64,000 nucleotides of DNA, taken from contig NZ_CP108364.1 of the NCBI RefSeq assembly GCF_035946055.1, positions 6,076,001 through 6,140,000 on the forward strand, read 5' to 3'. Position 1 is the first letter of the stretch, and each line of letters starts with the position of its first letter. A program made the translations under genes and the position numbers. This stretch comes from Streptomyces sp. NBC_01341 (GTDB lineage: Bacteria; Actinomycetota; Actinomycetes; Streptomycetales; Streptomycetaceae). Shown here in pieces: positions 7,935-16,040 of this stretch. The notes under the pieces are model-generated. The model had not been told where the DNA came from and ran no database searches. It saw only the letters and a program-made list of their open reading frames with translations.

Positions 7935-8573
7935 ATGACTCTCACCTTCCCGTCCATCTCCATCAGCACGGACCGGTTGGTGCTGCGCCCCTTCGACATG
8001 GCGGACGTACCCGCGTACATCGAGATGATGAACGACGAACTGGTCACCGCCTGGACCGAGGCACCGCACCCCTACACACAGACCGACGCGGAGCGCTGGG
8101 TGCGCAGGATCGCCCCCGCCGAGCGGTCCCAGGGCCACGGCATCGTCTTCGCCGTCACCGAGTTCCTCACGCAGCGCCTGGTCGGATCGGTCCGCCTCCT
8201 CAACACGGACCGGCGCACCCTCGCCACCGAGGTCCGCTACATCACGGCTCCCTGGGCGCGCGGCGAGGGATACGCCACGGAATCCGTACTGGCCCTCGCC
8301 GAATGGCTCTTCCGGGACCAGGGCTTCGAGCGCATCGAGCTGCGCACCCCCGCCGGGAACACCGCCTCCCAGCAGGTCGCCCAGAAACTGGGCTGCATCA
8401 GCGAGGGCGTGCTGCGCAACGCCCGCATAGCCAGGACCGCGACCGAGGACGGCGGCTGGACCGACATCAGGACCGACCTCATCGTCTGGGGGCTCCTGCC
8501 GGAGGACCTGGAGGGCGTCGCCGAGCAACTGGCGGAAGCGGGCGGATACGGCGCCTATCAGGACTGGAACTGA
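7935..8573 (+). CDS. GNAT acetyltransferase, RimJ/RimL type
   Basis: A 212-residue acetyltransferase of the family that acetylates N-terminal residues of ribosomal proteins or small amines. The opening ISTDRLVLRPF is the hallmark of RimJ/RimL-like enzymes; further on are EVRYITAPWARGEGYATES (CoA-binding motif with the RGEGYA turn) and RIELRTPAGNTASQQVAQKLG. I prefer ATG 7935, with GGAG six bases upstream, over the ATG at 7923. It stands alone between the metQ terminator and cobL; the substrate is unknown. Confidence 0.85.
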   Translation: MTLTFPSISISTDRLVLRPFDMADVPAYIEMMNDELVTAWTEAPHPYTQTDAERWVRRIAPAERSQGHGIVFAVTEFLTQRLVGSVRLLNTDRRTLATEVRYITAPWARGEGYATESVLALAEWLFRDQGFERIELRTPAGNTASQQVAQKLGCISEGVLRNARIARTATEDGGWTDIRTDLIVWGLLPEDLEGVAEQLAEAGGYGAYQDWN

Positions 8574-8694
8574 TCCGCCCACCGGGCCCGGGGAGCCCCC
8601 CGAGGAGCACTGGTACGGACCGGATACGCTCCCCCTTGCTGCGCGACATCCCGCGGACAGCTCCCGCACGCGACACCCCAGGAGACTGACGACG

Positions 8695-9918
8695 ATGGCC
8701 GACCGCGTCACGGTGATCGGCTGGGACGGCTCGCCCCTGTCCAGAGCGGCCACGGCCGCACTCTCGGCCGCCACGCTCGTCGCCGGCGCCGCCCATCACC
8801 TCGCGCTCCCCGAGGTCCCCGGCCCCGCCGAACGCATCCGCCTCGGCAGCGTCGACCTGGCCGCCCGCAGGATCGCCGGCCACCGTGGCAGCGCCGTCGT
8901 GCTCGCCGACGGCGACCCGGGCTTCTTCGGCGTGGTGCGGACACTCCGCAAGCCGGAGCACGGCCTGGAGGTCGAGGTCGTCCCCGCGGTCTCCTCCGTC
9001 GCCACCGCCTTCGCCCGCGCCGGGATGCCGTGGGACGACGCGCAGGTCGTCGTCGCGCACCCGCGCACCCTGCGCCGCGCGGTCAACGTCATCCGTGCCC
9101 ACCACAAGGTCGCCGTGCTCACGTCCCCCGGCGCGGGGCCGGCCGAACTGGCCCTCCTCCTCGACGGCGTGCACCGCACCTTCGTCATCTGTGAGGAGCT
9201 CGGCACCGCGCGGGAGCGCGTCACCGTACTCACCTCGGACAAGACCGCCGACCACACGTGGCGCGACCCCAACGTCGTCATCGTCGTCGGCGGCGGTCCC
9301 GAGGCCACCGTCAACGGCGCCTGGATCGCGGGACGCCGCCCCGCCCAGCGCGAGGACGTCAGGGGCTGGGCGCTGCCCGACGCCTCCTACGGCGGTGCGG
9401 GGGACGGCGGGGAGGGCGAGTCCCCGGGCCTGCGCGCCGCCCAGCTCGCGCGCCTCGGACCGCGCACCGGTGACCTGGTCTGGGACATCGGGTGTGGCAG
9501 CGGTGCCCTGGCCGTCGAGGCGGCCCGCTTCGGCGCCGCCGTGCTCGCCGTCGACAGCGACCCCGACGCCTGCGCGCGCACGGCTGCGGCGGCCCGCACC
9601 TTCCAGGTCGCCGTCCAGGTCGTCCGCGGTTCGGCCCCGCACGTCCTGGAGAGCCTGCCCGAGCCCGATGTCGTGCGGATAGGCGGCGGGGGCGTGCCGG
9701 TGGCCATCGCGGTCGCCGACCGGCGGCCGGAACGTATCGTCACCCATGCCTCGAACCGGGACGAGGCGGAAGCCCTGGGGGCGGCACTCACGGAGAACGG
9801 ATACACGGTCGAGTGCGCGCTGCTCCAGTCCGTCGAACTGGACACCTCCGCCTGGACGGAGCGCGAACGCTCCGTCGTGTTCCTGCTCGCCGCGGTGCGT
9901 TCCGACCTCGCCCCCTGA
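8695..9918 (+). CDS. cobL: Precorrin-6Y C5,15-methyltransferase (decarboxylating), CbiE-CbiT fusion
   Basis: A 407-residue bifunctional enzyme of aerobic cobalamin synthesis that methylates precorrin-6Y at C5 and C15 and decarboxylates the acetate side chain, giving precorrin-8. Residues 1 to about 205 are a CbiE tetrapyrrole-methylase domain (VTVIGWDGSPLS, LADGDPGFFG, PAVSSVATAFARAGMPW). Residues about 225-407 are a CbiT Rossmann methyltransferase with the SAM motif WDIGCGSGALAVEAA. AGGAG lies before ATG 8695. Its neighbours, a BluB-CobT fusion and a uroporphyrinogen methyltransferase, support the B12 role. No cobalamin riboswitch element is evident upstream. Confidence 0.92.
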   Translation: MADRVTVIGWDGSPLSRAATAALSAATLVAGAAHHLALPEVPGPAERIRLGSVDLAARRIAGHRGSAVVLADGDPGFFGVVRTLRKPEHGLEVEVVPAVSSVATAFARAGMPWDDAQVVVAHPRTLRRAVNVIRAHHKVAVLTSPGAGPAELALLLDGVHRTFVICEELGTARERVTVLTSDKTADHTWRDPNVVIVVGGGPEATVNGAWIAGRRPAQREDVRGWALPDASYGGAGDGGEGESPGLRAAQLARLGPRTGDLVWDIGCGSGALAVEAARFGAAVLAVDSDPDACARTAAAARTFQVAVQVVRGSAPHVLESLPEPDVVRIGGGGVPVAIAVADRRPERIVTHASNRDEAEALGAALTENGYTVECALLQSVELDTSAWTERERSVVFLLAAVRSDLAP

Positions 9919-10249
9919 ACGTTCGCGGCGGTACGCGGGGTAGGCTGACCGATTGTTGTACCGCGCCCGGGTGTTCGATCATTCGTTCGTCAATGTCCGG
10001 AAAAGTGGACCGTATTGGTCCGCGATGTGGTACAGCGCAACCGGGGGACGCGCAACGTGGCGCAGTCCACAGCGAGCCGAGGCGAAACTGTCTGTCGCGG
10101 CGGTGATCGCCCGCGAGAATATGTAGCTCCGCGCGCGTTTCGTGCCGCGCGGCGAGCCCGCTCGTTCTTGTTGACGAGCGCCGGCGTGCCGTGGTTCGGG
10201 CATCCCGGGCGAAGGGCGAAGGAGCACTGACGATGGGCGAGGGGTACGC
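9919..10249 (+). promoter_or_regulatory. Intergenic region before bluB-cobT
   Basis: This 331-bp gap holds no convincing gene. It has a possible -10 element (TAGGCT at about 9943) and an interrupted palindrome GGACC-GTATT-GGTCC near 10009-10023, within a larger TGTACC...GGTACA inverted pair. A seven-codon mini-ORF (10233-10253, product MGEGYA) has its own GAAGGAG site and overlaps the start codon of the next gene as ATGA. I see no cobalamin riboswitch core. The region probably carries the bluB-cobT promoter. Confidence 0.45.
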
Positions 10250-13200
10250 ATGACTGACACCGGCCAGATCCCGGGCGAGGGACTGCCGGAGAACGCAGGC
10301 ATGGTGGAGCAGCCGGGCGTACCCGCCCCGGACGCCTACACCTACCTCGAACCCTCCGAGCAAACTCCCGAGGACGACGACCTCCTCCTGATGCCCGCGG
10401 CGCAGGGCGCGTGGAGCGACGCCCCGGCCACCGGACAGTACGAGAACGTCGTGCCGCAGCAGTTCCCGGCGCAGGGCGGCCGGGCCAACGGCACGCACCC
10501 GTCCGGTGCCGCGGAGGTCAACGGCGTACGCATCCCGGCGCACCAGCCGGTTCAGGTCCCCGTCGCCGCCTCGCCGGTCCGGCGTCCCCTGCACCGCGGC
10601 CCCTCGTCCACCGAAGCACCCTCCTACGGGGGCGCCACCGGAGTGGTCCGCTCGCTCGCGGACCGCGGACCGGCCGGTGCTCCGCAGGCCGCGGCCCCGG
10701 TACGGCACGCCGGGCCGCCCACGACGGGCCCCGAGTACTTCGACGTCCCCGCGGACGACGCCGCCCTGCTGCCCGGCCCGCAGCTGGGGGAGATCCCGCC
10801 GCAGGGCGCTCCCGCGTGGGGTGCGCCGGAGCCGGTCGCGACGCCCGAGGTCATGCCCGAGCCGGTCGCGGCCCCCGTCGACTCCTCCGCACCGGAGGCT
10901 CCGGCGACGCCCGAGGCCGTCCCGGCGGAGCCGGTCGTCCCCGTTGCGTCCGCTCCTCCCGTCGAACCGGCTCCCGTCACCGGCACGGCGGTCACCGCGC
11001 AGCCCGCCGAGCCGGCGCTGTCCGCCCCGCCGGCGGAGGCCCCCGGCCAGGACACCGCAGCCGTGGTCACGCCCTTCGACGCCCCGGTGGAAGCCGCTCC
11101 GGCAGAAACGGCCGCCCCCGAGCCCGTCGCGACGCCGGAGCCCCCTGCCGAGGAGCCTCCCGCGGAGGCCCTGTCCGAGGTTCCGGCCGAGGTCACGGAG
11201 GCCGCCCCGGTCGCCCAGCCCGCCCCCGTCGACGCTCCGCCCGCTGTCGCGGCCGAGGCGCCGGATGCGCCCGCCGAGCCCGAGCCGGCCGCCGTCGCCG
11301 CGCCGGAACCCGTTGCCGCCGAGGCACCGGCCGCTGCTGAGCCCGTACCGGCTGCGGCCTCCGAGGCACCCGAGGCGGCAGCCGTCCAGGAACCCGAGCC
11401 CGTGGCCGTCGTGGAGCCCGAGCCGGCGCCGGTGGCCGAGATCCAGACAGGTTTCCAGGACTTCACCGAGCCGGAGCCCGGCACCGGGCCCGAGATCATC
11501 GAGACACCCGAGGCGCAGGCGGACGTCAGCCCGGCCCCGGCCGAGGCCCCGGTGGCGGCCTACGTGCCCGAGATCCCCCTGCTCGCCGATCTGCCCGCGC
11601 CACCCGTGCCCACCGAGGAGCCCCCGGCTGTCGAGGAGACGCCGTCGGCCGGAGCGCCCGTGCCCGCCGAGGAGCCCGCGACTGCAGGAGCGCCCGCGGC
11701 CGCCGAGGAGCCCGTGACGGCCGAGGTGCCCGAGGCGCCGGAAGCGGCCGAGCCCGTCGAGGCGGCGCCCGCCACCGCGCCCGCACCCGGCTACGACGAC
11801 GCCGAACGCGAGGCCGTCCTGCGCGTCATGCGTGAGCGGCGCGACATCCGCAACGGCTTCCGCAGCGACCCCGTCCCGCACGAGGTCCTCCTCCGCGTCC
11901 TGGAGGCGGCGCACACCGCGCCCAGCGTCGGCCACTCGCAGCCCTGGGACTTCGTCGTCATCCGCTCCGCCGAGACGCGCCGATCCATGCACGAACTGGC
12001 GCAGCGCCAGCGGGAGGCCTACGCCAAGTCGCTCCCCAAGGCCCGGGCCAAGCAGTTCAAGGAGCTGAAGATCGAGGCGATCCTCGACACACCCGTGAAC
12101 ATCGTCGTCACCGCGGATCCCACCCGCGGCGGCCGCCACACCCTCGGCCGGCACACGCAGCCGCAGATGGCGCCGTACTCGTCGGCGCTCGCCGTGGAGA
12201 ACCTGTGGCTCGCCGCCCGTGCCGAGGGCCTCGGCGTCGGCTGGGTCAGCTTCTTCGACGAGCGGGAGATGGTCCGAGCCCTCGGCCTGCCCGAGCACCT
12301 CGAAGTCGTCGCGTACCTCTGTGTCGGCTACGTCGACGAGTTCCCCGAGGAGCCCGAGCTGATGCAGGCGGGCTGGTCCAAGCGCCGCCCGCTGTCCTGG
12401 GTCGTCCACGAGGAGACGTACGGCCGCCGCGCCCTGCCCGGCGAGGAGCCGCACGACCTGCTGCAGGAGACCATCGCCGGGATCCGCCCGCTCGACGCCA
12501 AGGCCCTCGGGGAGGCGTGGGAACGCCAGAAGAGGATGACGAAGCCGGCCGGGGCGCTCGGCATGCTGGAGATCATCTCCGCTCAGCTGTCCGGCCTCTC
12601 CCGGTTGTGCCCGCCGCCCGTCCCCGAGCCGGCCGCCGTCGCGATCTTCGCCGGTGACCACGGGGTGCACGCCCAGGGCGTCACCGCGTGGCCGCAGGAG
12701 GTCACCGGCCAGATGGTCGCCAACTTCCTGGGTGGCGGGGCGGTCTGCAACGCCTTCGCCGCGCAGGTCGGCGCCGAGGTCTGCGTCGTCGACGTCGGCG
12801 TCGCGGCCGAACTCCCCGCCACGCCTGGTCTGCTGCCCCGGAAGGTCCGTCCCGGGACGGCCGACTTCACCACCGGCCCGGCGCTGACCCGCGAAGAGGT
12901 GCTCGCGGCGATCGAGGTGGGCATCGAGACCGCCCGCGACCTGGTGGCGGCCGGCAACAAGGGCCTCCTCACCGGTGAGATGGGCATCGCCAACACCACC
13001 GCCTCGGCGGCGCTGATCTGCGTCTACACCGGCATGGATCCGGCCGAGGTGACCGGCCGGGGCACCGGGATCAACGACGAGATGCACGCCCGCAAGGTGG
13101 ACGTCGTCCGCAGGGGCCTGGAGCTGCACCAGCCCGATCCCACCGACCCCATCGGCGTGCTCGCCGCGATCGGCGGTCTGGAGCACGCCGCGATGGTGGG

Positions 13201-13507
13201 CTTCCTGCTGGGCGGCGCCTCACTCCGTACGCCGGTGATCCTCGACGGCGTGAGCGCCGGCGCGGCCGCCCTGGTCGCCCGGGCGATCGCCCCCGAGGCG
13301 CTCGCGGCGTGCATCGCGGGCCACCGCAGCGCGGAACCGGGTCACGTCGCGGCCCTCAACAAACTGGGCCTGCGCCCGCTGGTCGACCTGGACCTGCGCC
13401 TCGGCGAGGGCACCGGCGCCCTGCTGGCGCTCCCCATCGTGCAGAGCGCGGCGCGCGCGATGCACGAGGTGGCCACGTTCGACTCCGCGGGCGTCACCGA
13501 GAAGTAG
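10250..13507 (+). CDS. cobT: BluB-CobT fusion: DMB synthase / nicotinate-nucleotide:DMB phosphoribosyltransferase
   Basis: A 1085-residue, three-part protein. Residues 1 to about 514 are low-complexity and rich in Pro, Ala, Glu and Val, with no recognisable fold. Residues about 515-735 are a nitroreductase-fold BluB domain (RRDIRNGFRSDPVP, AAHTAPSVGHSQPWDF, AEGLGVGWVSFF), which makes 5,6-dimethylbenzimidazole from FMNH2. Residues about 740-1085 are CobT (MTKPAGALGMLE, FAGDHGVHAQGVTAWPQ, GEMGIANTTASAA, and the C-terminal LRLGEGTGA with a likely catalytic Glu), which activates DMB to alpha-ribazole phosphate for the lower ligand of B12. The fusion would channel DMB between the two steps. GAGGGG precedes ATG 10250. 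CobT alone is about 350 residues, so the arm is the anomaly. Confidence 0.9.
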   Translation: MTDTGQIPGEGLPENAGMVEQPGVPAPDAYTYLEPSEQTPEDDDLLLMPAAQGAWSDAPATGQYENVVPQQFPAQGGRANGTHPSGAAEVNGVRIPAHQPVQVPVAASPVRRPLHRGPSSTEAPSYGGATGVVRSLADRGPAGAPQAAAPVRHAGPPTTGPEYFDVPADDAALLPGPQLGEIPPQGAPAWGAPEPVATPEVMPEPVAAPVDSSAPEAPATPEAVPAEPVVPVASAPPVEPAPVTGTAVTAQPAEPALSAPPAEAPGQDTAAVVTPFDAPVEAAPAETAAPEPVATPEPPAEEPPAEALSEVPAEVTEAAPVAQPAPVDAPPAVAAEAPDAPAEPEPAAVAAPEPVAAEAPAAAEPVPAAASEAPEAAAVQEPEPVAVVEPEPAPVAEIQTGFQDFTEPEPGTGPEIIETPEAQADVSPAPAEAPVAAYVPEIPLLADLPAPPVPTEEPPAVEETPSAGAPVPAEEPATAGAPAAAEEPVTAEVPEAPEAAEPVEAAPATAPAPGYDDAEREAVLRVMRERRDIRNGFRSDPVPHEVLLRVLEAAHTAPSVGHSQPWDFVVIRSAETRRSMHELAQRQREAYAKSLPKARAKQFKELKIEAILDTPVNIVVTADPTRGGRHTLGRHTQPQMAPYSSALAVENLWLAARAEGLGVGWVSFFDEREMVRALGLPEHLEVVAYLCVGYVDEFPEEPELMQAGWSKRRPLSWVVHEETYGRRALPGEEPHDLLQETIAGIRPLDAKALGEAWERQKRMTKPAGALGMLEIISAQLSGLSRLCPPPVPEPAAVAIFAGDHGVHAQGVTAWPQEVTGQMVANFLGGGAVCNAFAAQVGAEVCVVDVGVAAELPATPGLLPRKVRPGTADFTTGPALTREEVLAAIEVGIETARDLVAAGNKGLLTGEMGIANTTASAALICVYTGMDPAEVTGRGTGINDEMHARKVDVVRRGLELHQPDPTDPIGVLAAIGGLEHAAMVGFLLGGASLRTPVILDGVSAGAAALVARAIAPEALAACIAGHRSAEPGHVAALNKLGLRPLVDLDLRLGEGTGALLALPIVQSAARAMHEVATFDSAGVTEK

Positions 13508-13521
13508 GCACCCTCCGTGCC

Positions 13522-13546
13522 AGGGCGGGCCGGACCGGCCCGCCCT
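13522..13546 (+). terminator. Hairpin terminator after bluB-cobT
   Basis: AGGGCGGGCCGG (13522-13533) and CCGGCCCGCCCT (13535-13546) form a nearly gapless 12-base inverted repeat starting 14 bp after the stop codon. The remaining 335 bp to the next ATG at 13881 contain no convincing gene; the cysG frame stays open through it, but the coding looks unconserved. Confidence 0.6.
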
Positions 13547-13880
13547 CGCACACGCCCGCCGGCAGGCGGCCCGACAGGGCTGCCCGGTGGGCGGGACCTC
13601 CGCGTCCGCCGCCACCGGCCCGGCGCTGACGCGTGAACCCGGACCCGCCCCGAATCCCGCGCACGGACCGGCGCAGCGGTATCCGGCACAGGGCGAACCG
13701 GCGCCCCTTCCCCGCGGAGGGGCCGCGGTGGTGCGGGCCACCGCCGCCGCACAGGGCCCCGCCGTCACCACCCCGTATCGTGGTCCCACGCGCCACCGCC
13801 CCACTCAGCCCACGTCACAGCCGCTCCACCGCCGCAGCGGCCCGCAGCACACCGCACCTGCACGAGGAGCCCGCACGACC

Positions 13881-15134
13881 ATGGCCGAGCACGACGATCA
13901 CCCTGCCTACCCCGTCGGTCTGCGCCTGAACGGGCGCCGTGTCGTCGTCGTCGGCGGCGGCCAGGTCGCGCAGCGCCGGCTGCCCGCGCTGATCGCTGCC
14001 GGGGCCGACATCACCCTGGTCTCCCCGTCCGCCACCGCCTCCGTCGAGGCGATGGCCGACGCGGGCGAGATCCGCTGGGAGCGCCGCAGGTATCAGGACG
14101 GCGACCTCACAGACACCTGGTACGCCCTCGTGGCGTCCTCCGACGCCGTCGCCAACGACGCCGCGTCCGCCGAGGCCGAACGCACCCGCACCTGGTGCGT
14201 CCGGAGCGACGACGCGGAAGCCGCCACCGCCTGGACGCCCGCCACCGGCCGCAGCGAGGGCATCACGGTCGCCGTGCTCACCACCACCTCGGAAGGCCGA
14301 GACCCCCGGCACTCCGCCGCGGTCCGCGACGCGATCGTGGAGGGCCTGCGCGACGGCACGCTCGCCGCGCCACACCACCGCACCCGCGCCCCCGGCGTCG
14401 CGCTCGTGGGCGGCGGACCCGGCGACCCCGACCTCATCACCGTCCGCGGCCGCCGCCTCCTCGCCGAGGCCGACGTGGTCATCGCCGACCGGCTCGGCCC
14501 CCGTGACCTCCTCGACGAGCTTCCGCCGCACGTCGAGGTGATCGACGCCGCGAAGATCCCCTACGGCCGCTACATGGCGCAGGAAGCGATCAACCAGGCA
14601 CTGATAGACCACGCCAAGGCCGGGAAGTCCGTCGTCCGCCTCAAGGGCGGCGACCCGTTCGTCTTCGGCCGAGGCATGGAGGAGGCCCAGGCGCTGGCGG
14701 CCGAGGGCATCGCCTGCACCGTCGTCCCCGGGATCTCCAGCTCGATCTCCGTGCCGGGTGCGGCCGGTATCCCCGTGACCCATCGCGGTGTGGCGCACGA
14801 GTTCACCGTGGTCAGCGGTCACGTGGCGCCGGAGGACCCCCGCTCCCTCGTCGACTGGCAGGCCCTCGCGCAACTGCGGGGCACCCTGGTCCTCCTGATG
14901 GCCGTCGACAAGATCGGCGCCATCGCCCGCGCCCTCATAGCCCACGGCAAGTCCCCCGACACCCCGGTGGCGCTGGTCCAGGAAGGCACCACCGCGGCGC
15001 AGCGCAGGGTCGACGCCACCCTCGCGACCGTCGGGGAGAGGGCCGTCGCCGAGGAGGTGCGGCCCCCCGCCGTCATCGTCATCGGTGACGTGGTCGCCGT
15101 CGGCACGGAACCGGCCGGGAAGCTCGAAGGCTGA
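13881..15134 (+). CDS. cysG: Siroheme synthase / uroporphyrinogen-III C-methyltransferase
   Basis: A 417-residue fusion. Residues 1 to about 150 are a precorrin-2 dehydrogenase/ferrochelatase domain (NAD-binding RRVVVVGGGQVAQRR, then TLVSPSA and the RRRYQDGDL segment). Residues about 170-415 are a SUMT domain (VGGGPGDPDLITVRG, VVRLKGGDPFVFGRG, PGISSSISVPGAAGIPVTHRG) that methylates uroporphyrinogen III at C2 and C7. The enzyme feeds siroheme and, via precorrin-2, cobalamin, fitting the neighbouring cobL and bluB-cobT. ATG 13881 follows a GAGGAG site; upstream in-frame codons read as low-complexity Pro/Ala sequence and are excluded. It could equally be labelled cobA. Confidence 0.88.
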   Translation: MAEHDDHPAYPVGLRLNGRRVVVVGGGQVAQRRLPALIAAGADITLVSPSATASVEAMADAGEIRWERRRYQDGDLTDTWYALVASSDAVANDAASAEAERTRTWCVRSDDAEAATAWTPATGRSEGITVAVLTTTSEGRDPRHSAAVRDAIVEGLRDGTLAAPHHRTRAPGVALVGGGPGDPDLITVRGRRLLAEADVVIADRLGPRDLLDELPPHVEVIDAAKIPYGRYMAQEAINQALIDHAKAGKSVVRLKGGDPFVFGRGMEEAQALAAEGIACTVVPGISSSISVPGAAGIPVTHRGVAHEFTVVSGHVAPEDPRSLVDWQALAQLRGTLVLLMAVDKIGAIARALIAHGKSPDTPVALVQEGTTAAQRRVDATLATVGERAVAEEVRPPAVIVIGDVVAVGTEPAGKLEG

Positions 15135-15195
15135 CCCGGCCGCTTCCCACCCGACGGCCGCACTCCCACCCCACCCGACAAGGCAGTTGCACCCC

Positions 15196-16020
15196 GTGGC
15201 AGAACTCATCACCATCGACGACCCGGACGACCCGCGTCTCGGCGACTACACCGGCCTGACCGACGTCGAACTCCGGCGCCGGCGGGAACCGGCCGAGGGT
15301 CTCTTCATCGCCGAGGGCGAGAAGGTGATCCGGCGCGCCGCGAACGCCGGGTACGAGATGCGGTCCATGATGCTCTCCGCCAAGTGGACCGAAGTCATGC
15401 GTGACGTGATCGACGAGGCGACAGCACCCGTATACGCCGTCACACCCGAGCTCGCGGAGCGCGTCACCGGCTACCACGTGCACCGCGGGGCCCTCGCGTC
15501 CATGCGGCGCAGGCCGCCGGCCGACGCCGGGACCCTGCTGGCCCCGGAGGAGGGCGACGTGCGGAGGGTCGCCGTGTTCGAGGACATCGTCGACCACGCC
15601 AACGTCGGGGCCGCCTTCCGCAACGCGGCGGCACTCGGCGTGGACGCCGTCCTGCTGACCCCACGCTGTGCCGACCCGCTCTACCGGCGGGCGGTGAAGG
15701 TCTCGATGGGGTCCGTCTTCCACGTCCCGTGGACCCGTCTGACCTCGTGGCCCGACGACATCGGTCTGCTGCGCGAGGCCGGGTTCACCACGGCCGCGCT
15801 GTGCCTCAGCGACCGGTCGATCACCCTGGACGAACTCGTCGCGCAGCGACACGAGCGGCTGGCGCTCGTCTTCGGCACGGAGGGCGACGGCCTCACCGCC
15901 GAGGCCCTCGCGGCGGCCGACGCCCATGTACGGATTCCGATGGACGCCGGGGTCGACTCGCTCAACGTCGCCGCGGCCTCAGCGGTCGCCTTCTACGCGA
16001 CCCGGGTCGCGCCGTCCTGA
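15196..16020 (+). CDS. SpoU/TrmH family 2'-O-ribose RNA methyltransferase
   Basis: A 274-residue knotted (SPOUT) methyltransferase acting on rRNA or tRNA ribose with SAM. The N-terminal part is the substrate-binding domain (EPAEGLFIAEGEKVIRRA). The three SPOUT motifs are clear: DHANVGAAFRNAAALGV, LVFGTEGDGL and PMDAGVDSLNVAAASAVAFY, the last forming the SAM-binding knot. GTG 15196 is chosen as the start of homology (AELITIDDPDDPR). It is convergent with the kinase gene, with only 20 bp between stops. The modified nucleotide is unknown. Confidence 0.9.
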   Translation: MAELITIDDPDDPRLGDYTGLTDVELRRRREPAEGLFIAEGEKVIRRAANAGYEMRSMMLSAKWTEVMRDVIDEATAPVYAVTPELAERVTGYHVHRGALASMRRRPPADAGTLLAPEEGDVRRVAVFEDIVDHANVGAAFRNAAALGVDAVLLTPRCADPLYRRAVKVSMGSVFHVPWTRLTSWPDDIGLLREAGFTTAALCLSDRSITLDELVAQRHERLALVFGTEGDGLTAEALAAADAHVRIPMDAGVDSLNVAAASAVAFYATRVAPS

Positions 16021-16040
16021 CCGGGTGACGGCCCGGCCCG

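Noticed and set aside
8574..10249. Cobalamin riboswitch near cobL or bluB-cobT
   Set aside because: Neither the upstream region of cobL (8574-8694) nor that of bluB-cobT shows the conserved B12-box core.
9788..13186. An 1132-codon minus-strand open frame opposite bluB-cobT
   Set aside because: Compositionally odd (Gly/Arg/Leu repeats) and exactly antisense to well-recognised domains; long antisense frames are expected where third positions are all G/C.
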